DNA from: an uncultured Blautia sp.
GTDB taxonomy: Bacteria; Bacillota; Clostridia; Lachnospirales; Lachnospiraceae
Reading direction: 5' to 3'
Assembly: GCF_934371575.1 (NCBI RefSeq)
Contig: NZ_CAKRNY010000006.1
Coordinates: forward strand, 48,413 to 112,412
DNA: 64,000 nucleotides
Made by a program: the position numbers and the translations under genes. Position 1 is the stretch's first letter; each line of letters begins with the position of its first letter. Of this stretch, positions 54,522-63,536 are shown one piece after another. The notes beneath the pieces were generated by a model. It was not told the origin of the DNA, searched no databases, and saw only the letters and a program-made list of their open reading frames with translations.

Positions 54522-57500
54522 CTGGCACAGGTTCAATAACTGTACCATAGATTTTGGAAATTCCACTCTTTTATCCGGTGAAAACGGTGCTGGAAAATCC
54601 ACTCTTCTGGATGCAATTCAGTTTGTGATCATCTGTTCCACCGGCTATTTTAATAAGGCTGCCCATGAGAACGGCAAGCGAAAGCTTACCGGTTATATTC
54701 GCTGTAAAACAGGAAAAGAAAACCAGCCATATGAGCGTATGGGAGAAATCAGTGCTCATGTTGCCCTGGAGTTTTATGAGGAAAGCAAGGATAAGTATTT
54801 TATTATCGGTGCAGTGGTAGATTCTTCTTCAGAAGGACAGGAGACCACTGTGCGTTATCTGTTGGAGAATACCAGGATCTCAGATGACCTTTTCCTGTAT
54901 GGAAACCAGGTGAAATCCATTGCGGAATTTCGTGGGTCCAATCCTGATATCCGGCAGTGGTGCAAAACTAATGTAGAAGCCCGCAGAATGGTCACAGCAA
55001 GGCTTGGAAGAATTGAGGATAAGTTCTTCCGCCTGATTCCAAAAGCTCTTGCATTTAAGCCGATTGATGATATCAAGGACTTTGTTTACTCCTATGTTCT
55101 GGATGAAAAAGAGGTTAATATTGATGTACTTCGTGAGAATGTACGCACTTATCAGGACATGGAACGTACACTGGGTAATGTTAAAAAGAGAATGAAAAAA
55201 CTGGAAAATATCCAAGCACTTCACCAGCGTGTGCAGGAGTATATAGAAAAAGACAGAATGTATGAATATTTCCTGAAACGCAGTGATCTGGACCAGGTAG
55301 AAAGCCAGATCAGCAGCAATGATACTGCTAAAAAGAACGAGGAAATCCGTCTTTCCCAGGCGAAAACCCAGCTGGAAATGCTGCAGAAAGAGCGCACCGA
55401 GAAGCAGGAAATTGCCACAAATATCCGCGTAGAGCTGCGCCATAACCAGGAATTTGTAGCTCTGGAAGAAGAGAAAAAAGAGCTTGCAAGACTTCAGGAC
55501 AAGCGTCAGAGTGCTATGGCTGAGGAGGCTGAACTGAAGAAAAGTGTGGCCCAGGCGGCAAGAACCTGCGAGAGCTTATTGAAGGCTATGGGAACCGCAG
55601 AAAATAGAACCAGCGCAGAGTTTGCGTCCCGTATCCGTGAATACCGGAAACAGCTTCAAACCCTGGATGGCGATATCAATGTGGCAGAAATAAAGAGCCT
55701 TACAGATGATGTGATCCATTTCAAACAGCTGCAGTTTGGAGAATTGCAGGAAGAGCAGGCACAGCTGAAAATCCAGCTGAACAAGAACCAGACAGAACGT
55801 GAAAAATTAAACAAAAAAATTAATAAACTGAAACGCAAAAAGCTGACTTATCCATCTGGGGTAGAGCTTCTTGTGGACTCTGTACAGGAAGAGTTTGCCG
55901 CTCTTGGAAGAGAAATCCAGCCAGGAGTACTCTGCGAAATGCTGGAGATCCAGGATGAAGAATGGCGAAATGCAGTGGAAGGCTATCTAAATACACAGCG
56001 TTTCTACGTGCTTGTGGAACCAGAGAATTTCGACATTGCACTTGGTATTTACGACCGCTTAAGAAGAGAGAAAAAGGTCTATGGAGTGGGGCTGATCAAC
56101 ACAAAAGACCTGGAAAAATACAATACCGCGCCTGCTGGAACCCTGGCAGAGGCAGTCACCGCCCAGAACAAATATGCCCGCCAGTACAGCAATATGATCC
56201 TTGGAAAAGTGCAGATGTGTGAGCGCTACGAGGATCTGAAAAAGTATTCTATTTCTATTACAAAGAGCTGTATGCGCTACCAGAACCGTGTGGCAAGTGC
56301 CATCAAACCGGAAGTGTACCGGGTTCCATTTATTGGCAAAAATGCTTTTACCGTACAGCTGGTACAGGCTGAGGAGGAACTCCAGAAGCTAAGTGAAACA
56401 ATGGAAAATCAGGAGAAGCAGCTGGCTGGAATGAAAGAGATCCTGGGGCTTCTTTCTACCGAATGTGATGTGGATATTAAGTACCGCCTGGATGTGATCA
56501 GTACCCTTCGTATGGTAAATAGATCCATTGAAAAATGCCAGGAAAATATTCGAAAACTAAAAGAAAACTCCACCCTGATCCAGAAGCAGGTTCAGCTGGA
56601 AGAACTGGAAAAGGTGCTTAGAGGCCTGGATTCCACCATCAATTCTGACAGAGAAAAAATCGGAGGAATGCGCACCCGGATCCAGGATCTGCTTGCAAGA
56701 AAACAGACACTTCTGGAAAAACAGGTTTCAGGAAAAAGCGAGGTAACCGCTCTTGGCGCAGCGGCAAAAGACCATTTAAATACCTGGAATCAGGAATATG
56801 AGAAAGCACTGGGTGGAAAAACCATTGAACAGTTCCAGAATGAGTATTTTTATAAGCAGCCCTCTAATAAGAGAAAATACAACAGTGACAGATGCCAGAA
56901 TGCCAAAGATAACATGGTAAATGCCATGGTAGAATATAAGACGGAGCACGATTTTGGCGCAGCTGCCAGTCTGGATGGCTTCCCGGAATTTGAGGCTGTG
57001 TATGAACGGCTGAAAAACTCTGAACTGCTTGATTATGAAGAGAAAGTGCAGTCTGCCCGGGAAGCTGCAGAGACTGAGTTCCATGAGCAGTTCCTGGCAA
57101 AATTGCAGGAGAATATGAAGCTTGCCCAGGGTGAATTTAAGGAACTGAACAAGGCGTTAAAGGGGATTGATTTCAGCAGTGAACGATATGAATTCCAGTT
57201 TATGCCAAGCAAAAAATACCGCAATTATTATGAGATGATCATGGATGATTTCAATGTAACACAGGGCGAATCCCTGTTTTCCGGAATTTTCCATGAGGCC
57301 CATAAGGACGTGATCGAGGAGCTGTTTGAGCAGCTTTCGGTAAGCGGAGACAACAGTGCGCAGGCCCTTGACGAGTTTACAGATTACCGTACCTACATGG
57401 ATTATGATATTAAGATCATACACAATGATGGCACCTATTCTTATTATTCCAAGGTATGTGAGGAGAAGAGCGGCGGCGAGACACAGACCCCGTTTTATGT

Positions 57501-57768
57501 GACTGTGGCAGCTTCTTTTGTGCAGCTTTACAGCAACAATATCGGGGGCGAGGCAGCAGGTCTGGTGTTGTTTGATGAGGCCTTTAATAACATGGATGAT
57601 GAAAGGATCGGCGGTGTTCTGGAGTTCCTGAGACGTCTTCCCCTTCAGCTGATCATTGCTGCTCCGCCGGATAAGATCCAGTATATTGGCCCTTCTATGG
57701 ATGAGATCATGCTGGTAATGACCGACCAGAAGCGGAGCTATGTGGAGGAATATCACAATGCAGTATGA
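54490..57768 (+). CDS. jetC: Wadjet subunit JetC (SMC-like ATPase)
   Basis: The protein has 1092 aa and is the motor of the complex. Walker A GENGAGKST is at residues 30-38. Two long coiled-coil arms (about 220-460 and 630-930) flank a hinge-like region (about 470-620). Near the end are the ABC signature SGGE (994-997) and Walker B LVLFDEAFNNMDD with Asp1029-Glu1030, then IIAAPP. This is the MukB/SbcC-like arrangement of Wadjet ATPases, which extrude DNA loops to recognise plasmids by size. The ATG at 54508 is an alternative start. jetD overlaps its end by 11 bp. Confidence 0.92.
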   Translation: MKKLTRMKLINWHRFNNCTIDFGNSTLLSGENGAGKSTLLDAIQFVIICSTGYFNKAAHENGKRKLTGYIRCKTGKENQPYERMGEISAHVALEFYEESKDKYFIIGAVVDSSSEGQETTVRYLLENTRISDDLFLYGNQVKSIAEFRGSNPDIRQWCKTNVEARRMVTARLGRIEDKFFRLIPKALAFKPIDDIKDFVYSYVLDEKEVNIDVLRENVRTYQDMERTLGNVKKRMKKLENIQALHQRVQEYIEKDRMYEYFLKRSDLDQVESQISSNDTAKKNEEIRLSQAKTQLEMLQKERTEKQEIATNIRVELRHNQEFVALEEEKKELARLQDKRQSAMAEEAELKKSVAQAARTCESLLKAMGTAENRTSAEFASRIREYRKQLQTLDGDINVAEIKSLTDDVIHFKQLQFGELQEEQAQLKIQLNKNQTEREKLNKKINKLKRKKLTYPSGVELLVDSVQEEFAALGREIQPGVLCEMLEIQDEEWRNAVEGYLNTQRFYVLVEPENFDIALGIYDRLRREKKVYGVGLINTKDLEKYNTAPAGTLAEAVTAQNKYARQYSNMILGKVQMCERYEDLKKYSISITKSCMRYQNRVASAIKPEVYRVPFIGKNAFTVQLVQAEEELQKLSETMENQEKQLAGMKEILGLLSTECDVDIKYRLDVISTLRMVNRSIEKCQENIRKLKENSTLIQKQVQLEELEKVLRGLDSTINSDREKIGGMRTRIQDLLARKQTLLEKQVSGKSEVTALGAAAKDHLNTWNQEYEKALGGKTIEQFQNEYFYKQPSNKRKYNSDRCQNAKDNMVNAMVEYKTEHDFGAAASLDGFPEFEAVYERLKNSELLDYEEKVQSAREAAETEFHEQFLAKLQENMKLAQGEFKELNKALKGIDFSSERYEFQFMPSKKYRNYYEMIMDDFNVTQGESLFSGIFHEAHKDVIEELFEQLSVSGDNSAQALDEFTDYRTYMDYDIKIIHNDGTYSYYSKVCEEKSGGETQTPFYVTVAASFVQLYSNNIGGEAAGLVLFDEAFNNMDDERIGGVLEFLRRLPLQLIIAAPPDKIQYIGPSMDEIMLVMTDQKRSYVEEYHNAV

Positions 57769-59224
57769 CCAGCTGCTGTTAAAAAATCTGCTGGATTCTT
57801 ACGAAAAAAGCCTGCTTTCTTCTGGGAAAAATAAAGTTCAGATCCACGTTTCCATGACTTTTTCCAGAAGAAATCTGCCGGAATATTTTGATGAAAGCTC
57901 TATGGTTTATGAGCAGATCCATGTGGCAGCAGAGGATATGGAACGGCGTGGTTTTCTGAAAATCCAGTGGAAAAACCGAAAACCAGGGACGATCATTGAG
58001 AAGGTGATCCTGAAGGAAGAGGCGGTGGGAGAGGTGTATCAGTATCTCCAACGGACGCCGAAAGCGGTTAATGAAGAGCTGACGTTGAGGGGACTACAGG
58101 AATATATAGAAGAATATGGGAAGAAACAATGCACTGGAAATCCCAGCAATCAATACGGTGGAGATGGCCAAAACTGTGGAAATGCAAATCTGATAAGTGA
58201 GGACGCCGAAGCAGCTGGAGAAAATGAAAATGGGATTATAGCGGAGTTTGTCAAATATCTTCTCGGGCGTATGAAGGATGGAAAACCGGTAAAAGAATAC
58301 ATTGACATTGCGGATCCCACTCAGACACGGGAACTTCTTGATACCTTGTGTGCGATTGAACAGAATAAAAAGCCTGTATATATCCGTGAATTTTCCATAG
58401 ATCACCTTGGCGATTCCAAGAAATTTGAAAATATGATTGGCCTGATTGGGAAAATATTGCGTAGATTTGGTTCTGGGTATGAAGACATGGATGTGTATGA
58501 AATTCTGGCAGAATATCAGATTTACCATACTCCAAACTATGTATATTTGAAAGGCTGTGGCTGCCTGTTACAGAAGGAGCAGAAGACAGGTGCGGACGGT
58601 ATATTCCTGAAAAAGGGGCTGGACGCCGAACCCTTTGAGCTATGCGGTGATGGCACTGAAAACAGACCGCAGAATACTTCCGGATTTCAGATTGATCTTG
58701 CAGCTTTACGGCAGGGAATTGGAATTTCTGGAGAGGATATTAATACTCTGGTGCTGACAAATATTTCCAATGTGAAAAGGATAATCACCATAGAAAACCT
58801 AACCACATTTTACCGCTGGAGCGAACCAGAGGGCATTCTGATCTATCTTGGCGGCTACCATAACCAGGTGCGGCGCAGGCTTTTGCAGATGATTTATAAG
58901 CAGCTTCCCCAGGCAGAATATCTTCATTTTGGAGACATTGACGTGGGTGGATTTGAAATCTATCTGGACCTTTGCAGGAAAACAAATATCCCATTTCAGT
59001 TGTACCACATGGGAATCCCGGAGCTTATAAAGTACGAAAAGTACAGCAAAAAGCTGACGGAAAATGACAATAAGCGCCTGGATAAAATGCTGGAAAAATT
59101 GCGGGAAAATCCTGAAATTAACAGTTGCACACAGATAGCTGAGGTATTAAAATATATGAAAATAACACAGCTGAAGCTGGAACAGGAATGCCAGCATGTC
59201 TGCAAAAGGAGGTACCGCATATGA
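57758..59224 (+). CDS. jetD: Wadjet subunit JetD (Toprim-type nuclease)
   Basis: The protein has 488 aa. GGAGG at 57744 supports the ATG at 57758. The N-terminal half has the DUF3322-like arm, and the C-terminal half the DUF2220 Toprim fold related to topoisomerase VI/Spo11. Metal-binding residues are Glu346 in ITIENLTTFY and Asp393/Asp395 in HFGDIDVGGFEIY. It is the subunit that cleaves DNA once the complex has reeled in a small circle. All four key residues for ATPase and nuclease activity in the operon are intact, so the system is probably functional. Confidence 0.92.
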   Translation: MQYDQLLLKNLLDSYEKSLLSSGKNKVQIHVSMTFSRRNLPEYFDESSMVYEQIHVAAEDMERRGFLKIQWKNRKPGTIIEKVILKEEAVGEVYQYLQRTPKAVNEELTLRGLQEYIEEYGKKQCTGNPSNQYGGDGQNCGNANLISEDAEAAGENENGIIAEFVKYLLGRMKDGKPVKEYIDIADPTQTRELLDTLCAIEQNKKPVYIREFSIDHLGDSKKFENMIGLIGKILRRFGSGYEDMDVYEILAEYQIYHTPNYVYLKGCGCLLQKEQKTGADGIFLKKGLDAEPFELCGDGTENRPQNTSGFQIDLAALRQGIGISGEDINTLVLTNISNVKRIITIENLTTFYRWSEPEGILIYLGGYHNQVRRRLLQMIYKQLPQAEYLHFGDIDVGGFEIYLDLCRKTNIPFQLYHMGIPELIKYEKYSKKLTENDNKRLDKMLEKLRENPEINSCTQIAEVLKYMKITQLKLEQECQHVCKRRYRI

Positions 59225-59520
59225 CAACATTGGAAATTCTGGACCGTCTGCAAGGTGATGCACTGAAAGATGATGAACTTCGAAGAAAACTTCTGGCAAC
59301 CCGCTTGGAAAAGGATCCTCTCACTGTTTTTTGTAGATTATGCAGGGAACTTGGCTATGAATTGTATGAAATGGATCTGGTATCTGCCGGAGAAGATTTC
59401 TATGCAACTATGCGCCGCAGCACCAACGGCGGAGGTGAAAATTCCCCGAAACTGGAGGGCGAAGATGACTTTTATGAGCTGCTTATGGCAAGCCTTGAGG
59501 CAGCGGACAAGGGAAAATAG
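59221..59520 (+). CDS. Nif11-like small protein translationally coupled to Wadjet
   Basis: The protein has 99 aa. AAGGAGG at 59206 precedes the ATG at 59221, which overlaps the jetD stop (ATGA). The first 60 residues, with LKDDELRRKLLATRLEKDPL and FCRLCRELGYELYEMDL, resemble the Nif11/nitrile-hydratase-leader fold found in RiPP precursors. A conserved-looking RRSTNGGGENSP motif and a C-terminal GEDDFYELLMASL follow. No RiPP maturation gene is near. Nothing is known to tie this family to Wadjet, so the coupling is notable. It could be a regulator, an inhibitor or an unrelated passenger. Confidence 0.68.
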   Translation: MTTLEILDRLQGDALKDDELRRKLLATRLEKDPLTVFCRLCRELGYELYEMDLVSAGEDFYATMRRSTNGGGENSPKLEGEDDFYELLMASLEAADKGK

Positions 59521-59529
59521 GAAGTGTAT

Positions 59530-60219
59530 ATGGCAGAATTAACTGAATTACAGAGGCAGTTATTTGAATTGCAAGATACAAAATACCGTGATTTCCACAG
59601 TAAATTAATGCCTGGAATAAATAAAGAAACTGTTATTGGAATCAGGGTTCCAGTCCTTCGGAAGTTTGCAAAAGAGTTTGCGAAAACGCCGGAAGCAGAG
59701 CTGTTTTTACAGCAGCTTCCACATCGGCTTTATGAAGAAAACAATCTTCATATGATGCTGATCACAGGAATGAAAGACTATTTGAAATGTATGACAGAAG
59801 TACAGCGTTTTCTTCCATATATCGATAACTGGGCTACCTGTGATTTTTCGGAACCGAAATGCTTCAGGAAAAATAAAGAAGCGGTGCTTGCAAAGATCCG
59901 CGAATGGCTGGAATCTTCCGAAACCTACACCATCCGCTACGGAATTGGCATGCTTATGCGCCTTTTCCTGGACGAGGATTTTTCCCAGGAATATCTTGAA
60001 ATGGTGGCTGGCGTGCAGTCTCAGGAATATTATGTAAACATGATGATCGCCTGGTATTTTGCCACTGCACTGGCAAAACAGTGGGAGGAAACTGTACCTT
60101 ATATTGAACAGCACAGGCTGTCAGAGTGGGTGCACAAAAAGACTATTCAGAAAGCGGTGGAGAGTTACCGGATTACACCGGAACAGAAGGAGTATTTGAA
60201 AAGATTCCGGCAGAAATAG
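59530..60219 (+). CDS. AlkD-type DNA alkylation repair protein
   Basis: This 229-aa HEAT-repeat DNA glycosylase-like protein removes alkylated bases in its well-studied relatives. Recognisable are KYRDFHSKLMPGINKETVIGIRVP, the repeat IDNWATCDFSEPKCF (the AlkD WxxCD segment with the catalytic-region Trp and Asp) and YYVNMMIAWYFATALAKQW. The ATG at 59530 is preferred over a GTG at 59524. It follows the Nif11-like gene by 9 bp, so it is probably in the same transcript as Wadjet. Confidence 0.9.
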   Translation: MAELTELQRQLFELQDTKYRDFHSKLMPGINKETVIGIRVPVLRKFAKEFAKTPEAELFLQQLPHRLYEENNLHMMLITGMKDYLKCMTEVQRFLPYIDNWATCDFSEPKCFRKNKEAVLAKIREWLESSETYTIRYGIGMLMRLFLDEDFSQEYLEMVAGVQSQEYYVNMMIAWYFATALAKQWEETVPYIEQHRLSEWVHKKTIQKAVESYRITPEQKEYLKRFRQK

Positions 60220-60253
60220 GATTTTATGGTTTAGAGATTAAGAAATAAAAAAC

Positions 60254-60307
60254 GCCAGAATGAAAAGCTTTATGGTGAGGATAAAGCAAATTTCATTCTG
60301 GCATTTT
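60254..60307. terminator. Bidirectional terminator between convergent genes
   Basis: GCCAGAATGAAA (60254-60265) pairs perfectly with TTTCATTCTGGC (60291-60302), with GCTTTAT/ATAAAGC pairing inside. ATTTTG follows on the plus strand and GTTTTTT on the minus strand. It ends both the Wadjet/AlkD transcript and the GH13 gene. Confidence 0.9.
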
Positions 60308-60346
60308 GTATTTACGCGAGCATAAGATCCTGATATCTGCCGCAAA

Positions 60347-62044
60347 TTAGCGGAAGCTCTTCAGCCAGTTCACAAGAGAATCATGCCAGATGTTGTCGTA
60401 AACAGTTTTCTTCATCTGGTCGGTTACCGGGCCGTTGTTTGCCATTTTTGCAAGGATGCAGGCCTGGAGTTCTTCCACAGTCATGTCCTCTGGGGACTTG
60501 GACCAGTCTACAGTTACTTCGGATTTATCGGAAGCAGGCTCGGCCGTAGCAACCGTATTAGTTGATGTACTGTCAGCCGCTTTTTCAGAAGTATTTCCTG
60601 TGTTGGCAGAGTTATCTGCGGCAACTGCAACAGTTTCCTCTATATTATCCGTTTCTGCAACATTTTCCGGCATTTTCACATTCATTTCTACAGATTTATA
60701 CTCTGGCATATCTCCTGCCGGAACCCAGATATTTCCACTGTTTCCTGCAACAGTCACATGAATGCGTCCGTTTTCCACAGCCACTTTTTCCCCGGTCAGA
60801 GTACCTATATATTCAGCAGCATTTCCGGCAGCCAGATCCATAGAAGCAGAATTATCATCATTATTTACAGTGATAATTACGCGCACTCCATCCAGATCGC
60901 GGGCAAAAGCATACTGACGGTTGGTAAGCATAAGTTCTGCGTAGCTTCCATAACTAAGAGCAGGTGTATTCTGGCGGACTTTTCCAAGGGCAGAAACAAG
61001 GGCTGTGCAAGGATTTTTCTCCACTGCGTCAGCATAATCAGCAAGATTCAGGGCAGGTCTTAGGCTGTCATCAGAAGTGCGTTCTTTACGTCCTTCGATT
61101 CCGAATTCAGAACCATAATAGATGCTTGGTACTCCCGGAAGAGTGTAAAGAAGCACATGAACAGGTGCAAAGTGTGCTTTGTTGGAAAGCTTCGTATAAA
61201 TACGTTCTACATCATGGTTGTCCACGAAATTATAAAGGTCAAGGTCACCCATGTTCTGCAGATATTTTACAGTATGTGCGATCTCGAAATAGTTGTGATC
61301 ATTGTGTCCGCTGTAAAGGGCTTTATGAAGTGCGTAGTTAGTTACGCTGTGAAGAGTGCTTCCGTTTACCCAGCGGCTGTAATCGCCATGAATAACCTCG
61401 CCCATGAGCCAGAAATCAGGTTTCACTTCATCGGCAGTATGGCGAAGCTGTTTCATAAAATCAAAGTCCAGAACATCTGCAGCATCAAGGCGGATGCCGT
61501 CTACATCAAATTCAGAAACCCAGAAACGGATTACATCACAAATATAATTCTGAACATCAGGATTGCGCTGGTTTAATTTGGCCAGGAGGTTATATCCACC
61601 CCAGTTTTCATAGGAAAAACCATCGTTATACTCTGTGTTTCCAGAGAAGTTTACGTTACAATACCAGTTTACATAAGGCGAATTCTGACGGTTTTCCTGA
61701 ATGTCTTTAAACGCAAAAAAGTCACGTCCGGTGTGGTTAAATACACCATCAAAAATAACTTTAATTCCCTTCTCATGGCAGGAAGCTACGAAATTTTTCA
61801 GATCTTCATTATCACCCAATCGGGAGTCAAGTTTCTTATAATCAGTAGTTTCATAACCGTGTCCCACGCTTTCAAATAAAGGTCCAATATATAAAGCTGT
61901 GCATCCGATTTCTTTAATATGGTCAATCCACGGAAGAAGAGTATTCAGCCTGTGGACCGGCTCACCATACTCATTCTGCTTTGGTGCACCAGTCAAACCC
62001 AGTGGATAAATGTGATAAAAAATTGCCTCGTTATACCAACTCAT
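60347..62044 (-). CDS. GH13 alpha-amylase-family enzyme with C-terminal helical extension
   Basis: The protein has 565 aa. The ATG at 62044 follows AGAGGTG; the GTG at 62053 is less likely. GH13 boxes are VIFDGVFNHTG (about 96-106), GIRLDAADVLD with nucleophile Asp187, LMGEVIHGDY with acid Glu216, and FVDNHDVER with Asp278. It lacks the long N-terminal domain of neopullulanases, and there is no signal peptide, so it likely cleaves maltodextrins inside the cell. After a beta-sheet domain (about 355-445) comes a Thr/Ala/Ser/Asn-rich linker (about 455-505). A helical module (about 508-565, SPEDMTVEELQACILAKMANN) of unknown role ends the protein. Confidence 0.88.
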   Translation of the reverse strand: MSWYNEAIFYHIYPLGLTGAPKQNEYGEPVHRLNTLLPWIDHIKEIGCTALYIGPLFESVGHGYETTDYKKLDSRLGDNEDLKNFVASCHEKGIKVIFDGVFNHTGRDFFAFKDIQENRQNSPYVNWYCNVNFSGNTEYNDGFSYENWGGYNLLAKLNQRNPDVQNYICDVIRFWVSEFDVDGIRLDAADVLDFDFMKQLRHTADEVKPDFWLMGEVIHGDYSRWVNGSTLHSVTNYALHKALYSGHNDHNYFEIAHTVKYLQNMGDLDLYNFVDNHDVERIYTKLSNKAHFAPVHVLLYTLPGVPSIYYGSEFGIEGRKERTSDDSLRPALNLADYADAVEKNPCTALVSALGKVRQNTPALSYGSYAELMLTNRQYAFARDLDGVRVIITVNNDDNSASMDLAAGNAAEYIGTLTGEKVAVENGRIHVTVAGNSGNIWVPAGDMPEYKSVEMNVKMPENVAETDNIEETVAVAADNSANTGNTSEKAADSTSTNTVATAEPASDKSEVTVDWSKSPEDMTVEELQACILAKMANNGPVTDQMKKTVYDNIWHDSLVNWLKSFR

Positions 62045-62286
62045 GTCTAACACCTCTGTTGTTTAAAATTAATTTGTATTTCAATGTCTTTTATAATAGC
62101 AGATTTTGGGAGTTTATTCCATATAAAAATATGATGCGCATAAGTTTCTGCTCGCAGTGAAGGTATTACGGGAAAAAGCACAGAAATCGGTAAGCTACAT
62201 TCATGCAATAAAAATGTTCAGATAATTATCAGGTGGTTTTTAAAGAGATAATTTGGTAAAATAGTATCAAAATTACTATAAGGAGA

Positions 62287-62934
62287 GTGTCTGAGAAGAG
62301 CAACTGTTGGTTACAGGCGTTTGAACTGTTGAAGGAAATTGTCCTGGAAGAAAGACAGCAAAGACCTGGTTTTGCATCCGAGTTGGAAAAACTGGATGAG
62401 GATACGGATTATAAATATGATGTTTTGGGATGGCTGGAAGACTGCCTGGATGAAATGGATATGCGCGAAGAGCATGAAATCCTTTTAAAAATGTGTGAAG
62501 ACTTGCTTGGTATGTTTGGCTGGCCGGAGTATACGGGGTCGGATTTGAAAATGCGTAAAATATTTGCACTGTTAAGTCTTGGCAGAAATCAGGAAGCCTT
62601 CTCTTATTTTGAAAAGTGGTTAAACAAAGAACCGGAAAATATTGTGGCTGCAGCTGCTGGTATTTACGCTTGTATTGCAATAGAGGATTACGAAAAGGGC
62701 CAGGAATTGATAGACCATTTTATATTGAATCCAAGCGAGTGCTCAGATGAAAATGATATCATTTTTACGGCGGCTTCGAAGTTCTATGAAAAGTCTGGGA
62801 ATGAAGCGGCGAAAAAACAGATTGATAAGGCGTTGGAAGATTATGACAAATATCTGGAACAGTATTTTCAGGGAATGGAAGATGAGGAGAACGACATACT
62901 TTGTTTTGATGATGAAGAACTTCCATTTAATTGA
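62287..62934 (+). CDS. Unrecognised helical-repeat (TPR-like) protein
   Basis: The protein has 215 aa and is very acidic, with a run of amphipathic helices (ALLSLGRNQEAFSYFEKWLNKEP, AAAAGIYACIAIEDYEKGQELID, AAKKQIDKALEDYDKYLEQYF) that suggest tetratricopeptide-type repeats and a protein-binding role. The start is uncertain. GTG at 62287 is only one base past the AAGGAG, which is too close; a later TTG or an earlier start outside the reading frame may apply. It has no signal peptide. An Spx/ArsC-like gene follows. Confidence 0.6.
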   Translation: MSEKSNCWLQAFELLKEIVLEERQQRPGFASELEKLDEDTDYKYDVLGWLEDCLDEMDMREEHEILLKMCEDLLGMFGWPEYTGSDLKMRKIFALLSLGRNQEAFSYFEKWLNKEPENIVAAAAGIYACIAIEDYEKGQELIDHFILNPSECSDENDIIFTAASKFYEKSGNEAAKKQIDKALEDYDKYLEQYFQGMEDEENDILCFDDEELPFN

Positions 62935-62977
62935 TTTGCAAATTGTTAAACGTCCACAATAATAGGAGGAAAATATT

Positions 62978-63316
62978 ATGTTGTTTATTTGCTACCCTAA
63001 ATGCTCTACTTGTCAAAAAGCTAAAAAATGGCTGGATAATCAAGGAATAGAATATACAGAACGTCATATTGTGGAAGATAATCCAACGTATGAGGAATTA
63101 AGGGAATGGTATCAGAAAAGCGGATTGCCATTGAGACGTTTTTTTAATACCAGCGGAATGCTTTATAAAGAGATGAAATTAAAAGATAAGCTGCCGGAAA
63201 TGAGTGAAGAGGAACAGCTGAAATTGCTGGCAACAAATGGTATGTTGGTAAAAAGACCTTTGCTTATAACAGAGGATAAGGTGTTCGTCGGATTCAAGGA
63301 AGCTGAACGCAGATAA
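62978..63316 (+). CDS. ArsC/Spx-family thioredoxin-fold protein
   Basis: The protein has 112 aa. The active motif is YPKCSTCQKAKKWLDNQG with C-x-x-C at Cys10/Cys13, and the conserved RPLLITEDKVFVGF near the end gives the Arg-Pro that closes the site. Spx members bind RNA polymerase under disulfide stress, while ArsC members reduce arsenate; both fit this fold. Length is typical. AGGAGG precedes the ATG. No arsenic genes lie nearby, so a YffB/Spx-like role is at least as likely. Confidence 0.9.
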   Translation: MLFICYPKCSTCQKAKKWLDNQGIEYTERHIVEDNPTYEELREWYQKSGLPLRRFFNTSGMLYKEMKLKDKLPEMSEEEQLKLLATNGMLVKRPLLITEDKVFVGFKEAERR

Positions 63317-63462
63317 GCATTCCCCCGCTTCAAGTGCGCAGAGCACTAAGCGGGGGGTAAGGGGGATGCTTATGTCAGTGGGAGCTTTCAGCTCCCACTG
63401 ACAGGTCGCGAAGCGACTGCGTTCATGAGCAAGTAGCAAAGCGGATTGCGAATGTCCGCTTT
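63315..63462. repeat. Cluster of four hairpins, likely a dispersed repeat element
   Basis: In order: CCCCCGCTT pairs with AAGCGGGGG (63322-63357), enclosed by AAGCAT/ATGCTT (63315-63371) with a second GGGGG giving an alternative pairing. GTCAGTGGGAGCT (63374-63386) pairs perfectly with AGCTCCCACTGAC (63390-63402). GTCGC/GCGAC lies at 63405-63417. AAAGCGGA (63438-63445) pairs with TCCGCTTT (63455-63462). No open reading frame of note lies here. Confidence 0.8.
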
Positions 63463-63477
63463 ACTGGAATATATTTT

Positions 63478-63507
63478 TCATATAATGATAACGCCTTCGC
63501 ATACACT
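63478..63507 (+). promoter_or_regulatory. SigmaE-like sporulation promoter of spoIIID
   Basis: TCATATA (63478-63484), 15-bp spacer and CATACACT (63500-63507) match the known SigmaE consensus (about TCATATT, 14-15 bp, CATACAAT). The start codon is 30 bp downstream. In Bacillus, spoIIID is transcribed by SigmaE in the mother cell. Confidence 0.68.
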
Positions 63508-63536
63508 GTAAAAACAGCGTCTTCGGAGGCGTTTCT

